Shown: positions 23,052 to 33,900 of the stretch, one piece after another
Layout: every line of letters begins with the position of its first letter
Numbering within the stretch: the first letter of the stretch is position 1
DNA from: Chromera velia
Taxonomy: Eukaryota; Sar; Chromeraceae
Direction: 5' to 3'
DNA length: 61,764 bases
Assembly: GCA_018398765.1 (NCBI GenBank)
Contig: JAHBMJ010005961.1
Location: forward strand, 1-61,764
Position numbers and translations under genes: made by a program
The notes under the pieces: model-generated
Databases searched by the model: none
Seen by the model: the letters and a program-made list of their open reading frames with translations, nothing else
Told to the model about the DNA's origin: nothing

Positions 23052-23314
23052 CGTTGGAGAGTGGCAGTTAGTTGGCTAGCATAACGGAGCTCATGGGTCG
23101 TAAGTTCAAGTTCTCTCATGCAAGGTTCGTACTTCTCTCTAAAGCAATGCTCTATTGCTTTCAGACTGACTGACCTGCATAGACTTGCATTGCATGTGTA
23201 TTGACTCATAAACGGCGCAACGCCATGCATGCGGCTAGGCTTGTCATGTGCGCGGCTCATTCCATTCTGACACATGGAACCACTTATTGTCACTCAGACG
23301 CTCATATCGTTACG
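23052..23314 (-). repeat. LTR copy 3 (263 bp)
   Basis: This is the 5' LTR of the right unit in coding orientation, followed on the plus strand by the AGTAC target duplication. Confidence 0.85.
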
Positions 23315-23319
23315 AGTAC

Positions 23320-24132
23320 AGGTAAGCTTGCAAACTAGCTTACAAACAGCCTCGAAAAGATGTCCATCAAGTAATTAAATACATGTAAGCTGCTTGAAGC
23401 CGCCGAATTTTAAAGGTGTGCACTCGGTCGCGGGAATTGTTTTAAATTGTTTGCACCCTGCCCTGTGCTTAATTTCCGGGGCCTTCTTTGATCAAAGCTG
23501 GAAGAGTTTGAGTGCCCCCCTCTTCGCTTTCCGGACGACGTCCGCGGCGCGGATCGACGGCGACTGTATGAGCTTCGCGATCGCGCGGCGCCGCATGGCG
23601 CCGCACAAGCCGACAATTCTGCCGTCTCGTCGTTCTCTCTCGATCTTCGCAGTCTCTCAGGCTTCACACGGGAATTTGGCACTTAATTTCTCACTGAGGT
23701 AAAGCACACCGCCGTCTCAAGCTCGTTTGTGCTAGCAGCTGTACGGAAGAAGGCCAAATTTCTCCCCTTGTCAGAAGACTCCCTAAGCATCGATATAAAT
23801 TGAGGAGGGGGGGAGTGTCACACTCAATTCGGTGAGTGCCCACATGCTATCGCAATTGCCATTGTAGCAGCCTATTATCGAGCATCTCAGGCCTGCTCTG
23901 TATCAAGACGTAGTGGAACTTTTTGCAGGTCAGGTTCGCAAAGAAGCGCCCGATGTGTCCGTGTGTGAGGAGGTTCACATTCCAGTCTCGTCTCCTCAAG
24001 GTGCATGCGTATGCACGGACGGGGTGTGCCGATCTTCTGCCTTCTCTGCCCTTCCGTATCTGCAGGCCGCTCTCCCGCTTTTTCTTTTCGGACCGACCGT
24101 GCTTGAAAGGAAGGGGAGGGAAAGAGGCCACT
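23320..24132 (+). promoter_or_regulatory. Upstream region of the RPC2 gene
   Basis: There is no gene in this stretch. GGCGCC-GCAT-GGCGCC at 23587-23602 is an interrupted palindrome about 530 bp before the RPC2 start codon, within a GC-rich patch. The 11-mer GGCGCCGCATG inside it recurs at 55902-55912 in the divergent promoter of the DCP1-like and coiled-coil genes. No TATA box was identified. Confidence 0.4.
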
Positions 24133-26179
24133 ATGGCGGCAGCTGCAGCGGGGGCAGCCCTTCCAAAGGGATCTCCAAGATCTGCACCGCCACGGCAAGG
24201 TGACGCAGCTGCGTACGAGAACTCCAAACCGATCCGTGAAATTCCGGTGAGTGGACTCGCACACCTGCAGACTTTTGATTCTGTTGTGCAAAGCTGCGCC
24301 TCCTTGGTCATATGACCGCATCTCCTTTCCGGATTTTCTTTCGAGATACAGCTCGGCATTGAAGCTACTTTCGACTTTCCCACCGAGCCGATGTTTTTGT
24401 TTTCCACTCCGAGTGTCGGCCGCCTGTTTCCTTCACCCACCTACTCTTCTGCCCCCCCCACCCATCTCAATATGTCTGAGACATGCATGGAAAATGCGCG
24501 TGGATGTTCCTCTTCGCTGAGTCTGCAGGAAAAATGGAAGCTTTTGCGTGCTTTTCTGGAGACCCGTGGATTGGTCAAGCAGCACATCGACTCGTTCAAT
24601 TTCTTCGTCCAGACAGACATCAAAAAGATAGTCAAGGCCAAAGCCAACTGCCTTGTGCAATCAGATGTTGACCCTCAGTTCTATCTCCGGTCGGTTTCGT
24701 ATTCTCCATCTTCACATTCTTGTGCATGTTCTTCTTCCTTCTTTGTGTTTTTTCTCTGATGCGCTCGAGAGGACAGTCGGCCTTGCTTCAGTTGTCCCTT
24801 TCGTCTGTGTCATAATGTCTTGATCTGACTTGCAAAGTTTCTTGTGTGTGTATCCACCTCGAAGCTTGCTGACCCGCCCGGGAACCTGACTGCATGAAGG
24901 TTTGTAACCTCAACTATATCCGTCAAGTGCAGGTATACGGACGTTCGGGTGGGCAAACCGTCTGTGAGTGAGAATATGCGGATGGCAGAGACCACTCCCA
25001 CGATGTGCCGACGTCGAGACCTCACCTACGCAGCACCGATCATCGTCGATGTCGAGTACATGAGGGGAAGGGAAATCGTGAAGAAGAACGGGACGGAAAT
25101 CGGAAGGTCAGCAGACGCTCTCTCTCAATCGGAAGGAAGAGGGCATGGAAGGAAGATGAGCAGGATTCGCTCCCCACATTCTCTACAGCTCGTGCTGAGA
25201 CCCGGCTTTCTTTCTTTCTGGGGGGAGTGTCGGCATCCACTTTTCCACTCTGCGTTTCTGCCCGTTTGTTTCTCTCTCTTTTTGCTCTTTCTCTTTCTAT
25301 TTCCGTCTCCGTGTGCCGTGATCATCTACTTTCCTTTAACGTCCCCTTTCTGTTCGCATATGTAGCGCTGACTGACAAAAGAGAGGGAGTGAAAACTTTT
25401 GCTCTTCTGCTCATCGATTTCCGTGCGCTTTCCTCGTGCTCCCTCTCAGGATGCCCGTCATGCTTCGGTCCTCCCCTTGTGTGCTCCACAAGAAGAGCGC
25501 GGCTGAAATGGAGAGACTTGGAGAGTGTCCGTACGATCCTGGTCAGTCAGTGGATGTGGGGGGGTGGGGGGGTAGAGAAGTGGCTGACTCTCTCACTTTG
25601 TGTATCGTGGCGGTGTGCTGGTGTGTGTTTGCGTGTGAACATGTGGGCATGCATGTATGCGGGGCACGTGAGCCGTCAACGTTGGTCTCACGTGTCTCTT
25701 TGCCCCCCTGTTCCTGCGTGTCTGTACACATCTCTCTTTCAATTTCTGTCTGTTCTGCCTATCTCCATCTCCGTCTGTCTGCCTTTGCACCCTCTGTGTG
25801 TGTCTCAGGAGGGTATTTCGTTGTGAAGGGAACCGAGAAGGTGATCCTCATGCAGGAGCAGCTCTCGAAGAACAGGGTCATCGTGGAGGTCTGTCTGCCT
25901 TTGTTTGTTTGTGTATGTGTTTAGGTTCCTTCCTGGAAGTTGTCAAGGGAGAAAGAGGAGGAGGGGGAAAAGGCGAGGACAGGTGAAACAACAGTGGTTT
26001 GACTCCTTGAAGACCCTTGTGGCTTGACTGACTCCTGACCAGCCTGTCGATCTCTTGACCTGGTTACTGGACTTGACACGCAGTTGTGTTTTCTTCGTTC
26101 GTGGAGTGTCCCTCCTTTCTGTCTGATGGCCCGCCCCCCCCNCCCCACCCCGCCACTCTCCGTGTATATGTGTGCATGT

Positions 26180-26234
<55 letters not shown>

Positions 26235-26877
26235 TAAATGTGTGTGTGAGTGAATGTGAATGTGTATGTGTACACATGCAGCTGGACCCAAAAGGGCTCT
26301 ACTGCGCGTGGGTCCAGTCGGCCTCTGCGGAGTCGAAGAGCAGAACGACTGTTGTTCTCCGAAATAACAGACTCTGTCTCCGTCATAACTCCTTCAGGTG
26401 GGTGGGCCTCTCAGATCCCTTCTTTGTCGTTTTCTGAACGAACGACGGATGCAAAACCACTTACTGGCAATTTTGCCTGCTGAACACACTCTGAGAGTCC
26501 CAGCGAGAACAATCAATCCCTGGGTCACGATGATGCATGAGATGGTTTTTTGGGGGACAGACAGTACTATGCAGAAGAATGTGATGTGCACGGCTCTTTT
26601 TCTTTCTTCATGCAGCGAGGACATCCCTGTGTGCATTGCCCTGAAGGCGATGGGCCTAGAGACCGACCAAGAGGCAGTCCAGATGGTCGGCACAAAGAGA
26701 CATCACCTCGACAGCATGGCCCTCGCAATTCAGGTAGGTGCGTGGGGAGAGAGAGAGAGGGGGGGCCTACTTTCCTTTCCTTTCCTTTCCTTTCCTTTTG
26801 TTTTTCTGTTGTTGTTTTTTTGGCCTGCACTGTACCTATACTGCTTAGTGGGCGCGGGAGGATCATCGATCTCTCTC

Positions 26878-26913
<36 letters not shown>

Positions 26914-27037
26914 GGTGTGAGAGAGCGTGGGTGCGCTTGCATGTATACGTGCATGCCTGTGAAGTGAAGGCAGAATTCCCTCGAGATGATCCTCGACCAA
27001 AAGACTGAGAATGTGCACGTCACTGTAGCACCACTTT

Positions 27038-27070
<33 letters not shown>

Positions 27071-28497
27071 GGATTCCACAGGAAGCTCATGATAATAACG
27101 TCCTGACGCAAGCACAGGCGCTCAACTGGATCTCAGGAAAGTTGCGTCATCAGTCCCGTATGGGAGGGGGAGGGAAGGGGTGGGGGGGGCAGGGAGCGAA
27201 GATGTGGCCGCAGGGGGGAGGCGGAATGGTGCGCACCCAGGTGTGTAGTTGAGATTGGTGTGTTTATTTTGTTTTGCTCTGGTTGATCCCCCTGTCTTTG
27301 CTGATTCTTTGTGAAAAAATCGCAGCAATAAAACTTTGGAGCAGAGAAGTCACAATTCCTTCCTCCATCCTCTCTCTGTCCATCTATGGCGAAGATGTAG
27401 GTAGCCGCGTGGGAGTGCCAAGGCCGAAAGTGGGTGTTGGCATTTCTGATAAATCCTGATGACTCGCAGCATGACTGTGCGAGCCTTGTCTTCGATCTCT
27501 TCTTTCTTCAGTGCTCCTGTGTGTCTCGTTTGTTTGCGTCGTAGATGCTGAGAAAGCCTCAATGCGCCTGCAGGAGAGAAGCAGAGACGAGGACAGAGAC
27601 GGCGCAGAGGCCCTCGAAATCCTCCACAGGGTCGTGCTCTCTCACATCCACTGCCACTCCGCCGACTTCCTCCCCAAGATCAGATTCCTCTGTGTCATGA
27701 TCAGGTCAGGGGGGCAGCAGGAGGAACAGAAGGAAAAGAACAGCCGAAAAGGAAGTGAAAGTGACAGGAAAACCGAGAAACAAGGAGAGGTAAAAGAAGA
27801 GCGGGGAAGAGCGCCAGCAGAAGAAGGTACGAAGCCCTTCTGACATTTTTCAGCCCTGTCTACTCACAGTGTCTTTGCTCATGCCAACTGAACCTTTATT
27901 CCTCCGCTATCTCCTTCCTCTTCGTTTTCCTTGTGCGTGCTTGTGGACCTTCAGACGTCTCCTGGATGCGAAAAAAGACCCCACTCTCCTCGACGACAAG
28001 GACTACTTTGGGAACAAGAGACTCGAACTTGCAGGAGCTCTGCTTGCACTCCTCTTTGAGGACCTCTTCAAGAAATTCAACGCAGATGTCAGTCAGTCAG
28101 TCAACCGAACCCTGTGTAAGTCCAACCGTTCTCGGAAACGCTTAGTTGAGGGTTTGTGCAAGCCTTGCGCGCACGCATCTGTTTATTTTGGTACGCGCAC
28201 GTCTTCTTCCATGTATGATTTGCGTATTTGTGTTATTTTGTCACGCATGTTGCTTTGTTGCTTGTGAGATGCAGCTAAAGAAGCAAATCGACCTCAACCT
28301 GTCCAAGCATATGGAGAAGCTGGCAAACCAAAGCCAAAAAAGCAGAGAGAGGCCCGACTACCCAGACGCTTTCAGGCACCCCAACTGCAAAACGATCACT
28401 GATGGCCTTGTCCACGCACTCTCCTCAGGTCCGTCTGCTCTTGTCCCTCGCTTGTGAGCGACATCTCTTTCTTCTCCGCTTGCACACACACGCACGC

Positions 28498-28533
<36 letters not shown>

Positions 28534-28673
28534 GCAGACGCAGACGCAGACGCAGACACAAATAGAAACGTGCACGCTCGTAATCGCGCACGCACACTCG
28601 CGCTCCCCCCCCCCACCCCCCACCCCGTCAAAAACACAGACACTCACTAACTCGCTCACTGGTTACAGAATGT

Positions 28674-28707
<34 letters not shown>

Positions 28708-30689
28708 AAGTTCGACCGACGCACTGCGCATGCACTTGCACCATTTCGATTTCGCCCGAGCATGCCTACTTCCCCCCCCCTCTTTCTTTTCGGTCTTTCT
28801 AGAACAATGTTCTGCATGTGCATGCTGCGTATGCGGGTGCAGGTAATTGGAACATCAAACGATTTCGAATGGAACGAGCTGGGGTCTCTCAGGTTGGTGG
28901 CTGGGTGGGGGAGTGGGTCCTTTTGGGTCTGTTTGAAGTTCCGATGATCTTAAAAAGAAAGGTCCCTTGTACCTCCGTTCTGTCTCCTTGGTGTCCCTTC
29001 GCCCTGGCTTTCTCTTTCCCCCCTTTGCTCTTTCTCGTGCTTAGATTCTTCAACTGCGTGTCTGTTCGTCCATTCGTTTATTCCCTCAATCATTCAGTTT
29101 GTTCTTCACGGCTCTTCCGTGGTTCTCTCCCTGCAGGTCCTCAACCGACTTTCCTACGTCGCGTCTGTGGGGATGATGACGCGAGTGTCCTCACAGTTCG
29201 AGAAGGCCCGGAAGGTTGGGCTTCCAGTCCTGTGCACACCCGTTGTTGTCTGTTTTGTAGAACCTGTCCTTCTCTCTTCTTCGGAAATCCGCTGCTCGCC
29301 ACGTCCATTCCATCCTCCCCATTCTCCATAATAACGCTCGATAGGGTGCTCTTTCCTCTGTCCTCTCCTCTCCGGCCTCATCGCTCTTCAAAAATGTCTG
29401 TCTGTCTCTTCAGCTTTCTTTTGCATGTTTTCTGTTCCACAGGTAAGCGGTCCCCGTGCGCTCCAGCCTTCCCAGTGGGGCGTCCTCTGTCCCTGCGACA
29501 CCCCGGAAGGAGAGGCGTGCGGTCTGGTGAAGAACCTGGCCTTGATGACCCACATCACCGTGGATGAGGAGTCTGGGCCTCTGATCAGGTCGGTCTGCCT
29601 GCGTGTGTGCTGGCTTAAATTCTCTCTTGTTTGTTTTGGTCTCAGAGTGTTTGGGCGACGAGGGAGGTTCGTTTTGTTCTTTCTTGTAAACGTGATGGGG
29701 TTCCAGGAGAAGTCTTGCTGTTCTACGTTCGTTTTGAGTTGTTTCTCTTCTTTCCGCCATTGCCTGGATTTCCCTTCTGTCGATGGGGTAGCAGTCTCTT
29801 GGGCTGTGTTCGTGAAAATCGACAGCATCTGTCTGTCTGTCTGTCTGTCTGTCTGTAGCCACTGCCTGTCTGTGTGGACGCTTTTCGATGTGTTGTTTTT
29901 TTGGGCGAATGAATCGGTGTGACTGCAGGCTCTGTTTTTCCCTCGGTGTAGAACCCGCGAGTTCTCTGGGTGGAGAAGAAATCCACTCGCCTGGAACCTT
30001 CGCTGTGTTCCTGAATGGCGACCTGCTGGGGCTCCACAGACGACCCCAGCAGTTCATGCGGGCGGTGCGGCTGCTGAGACGAATGGGACGCATCGGAGAG
30101 TTCGTGTCGATCTTCGAGAACACAGCCTTGCAAGTCAGTGCGTGAATTCTTCTTGTAGGTATTTTTCGATCTCGTTTGTTTCTCTATGGTCGTTGTTTTA
30201 TGCGGAGAAAGTGAACTGACACTCAATGGATCATCTCTGATGGTGGCGTGCAGGCTGTGTTCATCTCCTCCGATGGTGGGAGACTCTGCAGGCCCCTTAT
30301 CACCGTCGAGAAGGGAAAACCCCGACTTCAAAGGACGCATATGGAGGCACTTGAGAAGGGAGAGAGTACGTTTTTTGATTTCCTCCGGTCAGCAGAACGA
30401 CGAGGAAAGGACGGTGTGGAACAGACGATTTCTTTCCCACCTTTTTGCATGCATGGTTGCCCCTTCTTGACACATGCAAGGTTGACGAAGGTCAATTGAA
30501 TTTACATGGACCCTGTTTCTTTCCGTTGGTTTCATTTTCTTGGGTTTTGCTTTCTTTCGACCTCTTCCTTCTCCACCTGTCGCTGTCGGCTTTCTTTCTC
30601 CCCCATCCACATGTGTGTGTGTGTGTGTGTGTGTCTTGTGTCTGTGTCTATCTCTCTCTCTCTGTGTGTGTGTGTGTGTCTGTGTGTGC

Positions 30690-30722
<33 letters not shown>

Positions 30723-30762
30723 TATGTGTGTGCATATGTGTGTGTGTGCATATGTGTGTGTG

Positions 30763-30829
<67 letters not shown>

Positions 30830-30883
30830 TGTGTCTGTGTGTGCATATATGTGTGTGTGTGTGTGTGTGTGTCTGTGTCTCTG

Positions 30884-30937
<54 letters not shown>

Positions 30938-33900
30938 TGTGTCTCTGTGTGTGTGTGTGTTTGTGTGTGTCTGTGCGCGTGTGTGTGTGTGCAGATCAGG
31001 GATCCTGGAGTGGATTGATGTCAACGAAGAGAACAATGCGCTGATTGCTCTGACGTCAGTAAGGGGAAGGCAAGGAGGGGGGTCTTTCCCACATTCTCGC
31101 AATTTTTGTGCTCGCTGTGTTCCGGCTTGCTTGTCCCCTTTGCTCTTTGGAACATTCTCTGAAACCTCTACTCCATTCCTTCGGTTCTCTTCTCTTCTTT
31201 TCTTTTCTTTTCTTTCTATTGCAGCGAGAAGGATGTGGACGCACAGACGACCCACATGGAGGTGGACCCCCTCACGATTCTTGGAGCAGTTGCGGGACTG
31301 ATTCCCTACCCGAACCACAACCAGTCACCCAGAAACACGTACCAATGTGCAATGGGAAAACAGGCCATGGGAGCGATCGCACACAATCAAGTCCGTCATT
31401 CATTCCACTCACTCATGTCCATGCAGAAGCTGGAAGTGTTCTCTCTTCTTGTCTTGATCTGTTCTCTTGTCTCATCCATTGCATTTTGGTTCCTCGTTGC
31501 AATCTCTGAAAACATGGAGCCCGTGATTGTCGGTAGCCGGTTGACGCGTCAATACCATTTGCTGATGTGTCCTTCATTCGATTGAGTGACTCTGCCTGCA
31601 GTTTGAGAGAACAGACAACATTCGATTGAGTGACTCTGCCTGCAGTTTGAGAGAACAGACACACTCTTATACCTCCTCGTGTACCCCCAAAAGCCTCTCG
31701 TCAAGACACGAACGATGGGTGGGTGAGTGAGTGGGGGAAAGGAGCTGTGTAAGCAGACTGAGGCTGAACAAGACAATGCTGAACCGTAGGGCAGTTGGCA
31801 CATGTGGGGAGTGAAAGGTTCAGCAGCGGACTGGATGGACGAGCTGCTTGCTCTGTCCCATCCTTTGAACGTCTGCTTCCATTCCTTTCCGTCCGCTAAT
31901 TCTTCGCCTTCCTGGGACTTACTGTTTCTCTTTTGTCGGTTGCGGGTTGTCCCCTTTTTTGTCTTCGTGGTCGTGCTCCTCGATTCTTCTCTCTATTGAT
32001 ATCTTCGTCCCTTCTTTCTGCTTGCTTTTGTATGTGTGCTCCTCGATTTCTGTATTGATATCTTGGTCCCTTTTTGCTTGCTTGTGTGTGTGTGCATGCA
32101 TCCATGGCTGCATGGTTTTATGGCGTTGACGATGGAGGACAGAGCTGATGAGCTTCGATCACCTCCCGGCCGGACAGAACGCGTCCCTGGCGATCATGTC
32201 CTACTCTGCGTATGACATCGAGGACGCAACGATCATGAACAAGGCCTCGTTGGACAGGGGGTTTGGGAGATCCATCTGTCTTCGGAGGTCTGTCTCTGTC
32301 TCTTTCTGCCTCTCTCTTGTCTGTTTGTTTCTTTGTCTGAGTGAATTCAGTCTTTTTTTAGGGCCTCTGCGACCAACCCCCTTCTCTGAAATGAAAGAGT
32401 CATCTTGGACAGGCTTCTTGTAGAGATAGAGGGAGAGAGCGAAGGAGCCCACAGACCGGAGGGATCCGCATCGGAGAGACAGAAATCCTGTGTGTGAGGC
32501 GTTTCTGACTTATTCGACTCCCCCTGCGTGAGTGCCTTCAAAGCACTTTCATGTCTTCCATGACAACACTCATTCATTCTCTTCACAATCCTCTCGAAAG
32601 ACCGTGCATGCATGCGTGCACATGATCATGCAGGTACAACGTGCCCCTCAACAGAAATTACCCGAACGGCGCCATGGACGTCCTCATGCCCCCACCCGCC
32701 CCTCCAGCTGACCAGGGAGCCAAGGGAGAAGGTCCATCGGGGAGGGCCCACTTCCAAAATCTGGCCAGCAGGAAGCAGTACGAGGCCTTGGACGAGGACG
32801 GCATCGCGAGGGTGGGGGAGATGGTCTCGGATGATCAGGTCAGCCAGGGGGGCAGGCAGAGGGGCGGTCGGGGAGGAATAGATAGACAGGCAGAGGGGTG
32901 GCTTGGAGAGAGGCCGGAGAGATGAAGTGCGACTTTCACTTTGAGTGACGTGCGGAAATCTCAAAAGAGAGAGCTTGCATTCTGATTGTGCCGGCTTCTG
33001 AATCTCTTATTAAATTAAAATCTCTCAGTTTCCTTTCGCAGTCTCACTGCTCACTGTTTCATATATGAAAAAATCGAACATGTTTCGCTTCTTCGGTCTC
33101 TCTACCACGAGTGCTGACAGTGAGGACTGCCAGGTGCAAAACGTCGCTGAAACAAAAGTCTTCTGAAGGTGCCCTTCAACTCCCTCAAGCAAGGGCTTTT
33201 CCTTTGCTTTTTCTGTGCAGATTTATGCCAATAGACACGTTCCCGTGAGGACTGTGGAGGGACTCGCAGGGGGAAGGCCCGCTGGGGGTCCGGGAGGAGT
33301 GCCTCATCCGGCCACTATGCGGAGAAGTGCTGTGAAGTACAAGGTGAGTTTGGTCTGAGGATGTGTCGGCCTGCTCTCTCTCTCCCCTTTGGCAGCGAGA
33401 AAGAACAGCGCTTTCTACTGCTCTCTGTCCGCATACGTTTTGTGTTTAGCTGCAAGAGAAGTCCACAAGGGAGGGGAGAGGGACTTTCCGCAACAAACGA
33501 AAAGATTCTCGAAGCGTGCCGTGATTGTCGAACCGTCTTGGTGTGGCCCCCAGTGAGAGGCTTGACGGAAATGGTTTACCTCAATTTCTCTGTAAAGCAC
33601 GAAAGACGAAAAGCAGCTGAGAGACACATGGGCTCTGTCTGTATGTGTTCATGTTCCTGTTTCTGTTGAGACGGGTGAAGGAGACTGCGCGGTTGTCTGC
33701 TGTCGCCACCATGCTGGTTCGTCGGCCTGCTTGGAACGCCTGGGGTGCTGTGTGCTCTAACTTTCCTTATTCCTCAACTAGCTCGGTGAGAGGGACGCAA
33801 TTATAGACTGCGTGTGACTTCATTGCAGGTTGCGGTCCCTGCATATGTTGATCGCGTGATCCTGGCAGAAGACGAGGGGGGAGACACGACTTTGAAGTTT

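Larger units (their letters stand above)
17228..23319 (-). mobile_element. Tandem LTR-retroelement array (LTR-internal-LTR-internal-LTR), Gag-only
   Basis: Three direct repeats of 263 bp (17233-17495, 20623-20885, 23052-23314) separate two internal units of about 2.17 kb. The outermost ends are flanked by the same 5 bp, AGTAC (17228-17232 and 23315-23319), as expected for one integration event. On the minus strand the LTR begins CGTAAC and ends CCAACG, not TG...CA. The LTR end is followed without spacing by TGGTAGCAGAG, complementary to a 3' end ...CTCTGCTACCA of the initiator-Met tRNA kind (primer binding site). The downstream LTR is preceded by the purine-rich GGAGGGAGTGGTGGCA (17496-17511, minus). 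Only one ORF, Gag-like, is encoded; there is no protease, reverse transcriptase or integrase, so the element must be mobilised in trans. The left unit is interrupted by an exact 959-bp repeat joined by a single N. Confidence 0.85.

Noticed and set aside
28499..28710. CRISPR-like regular repeats
   Set aside because: Plain AG, GACGCA and GACA microsatellites without unique spacers, in a eukaryotic intron.
30389..31318. Long His/Thr frame on the minus strand and Cys/Val frame on the plus strand
   Set aside because: They are translations of the TG/TC microsatellite in RPC2 intron 16.
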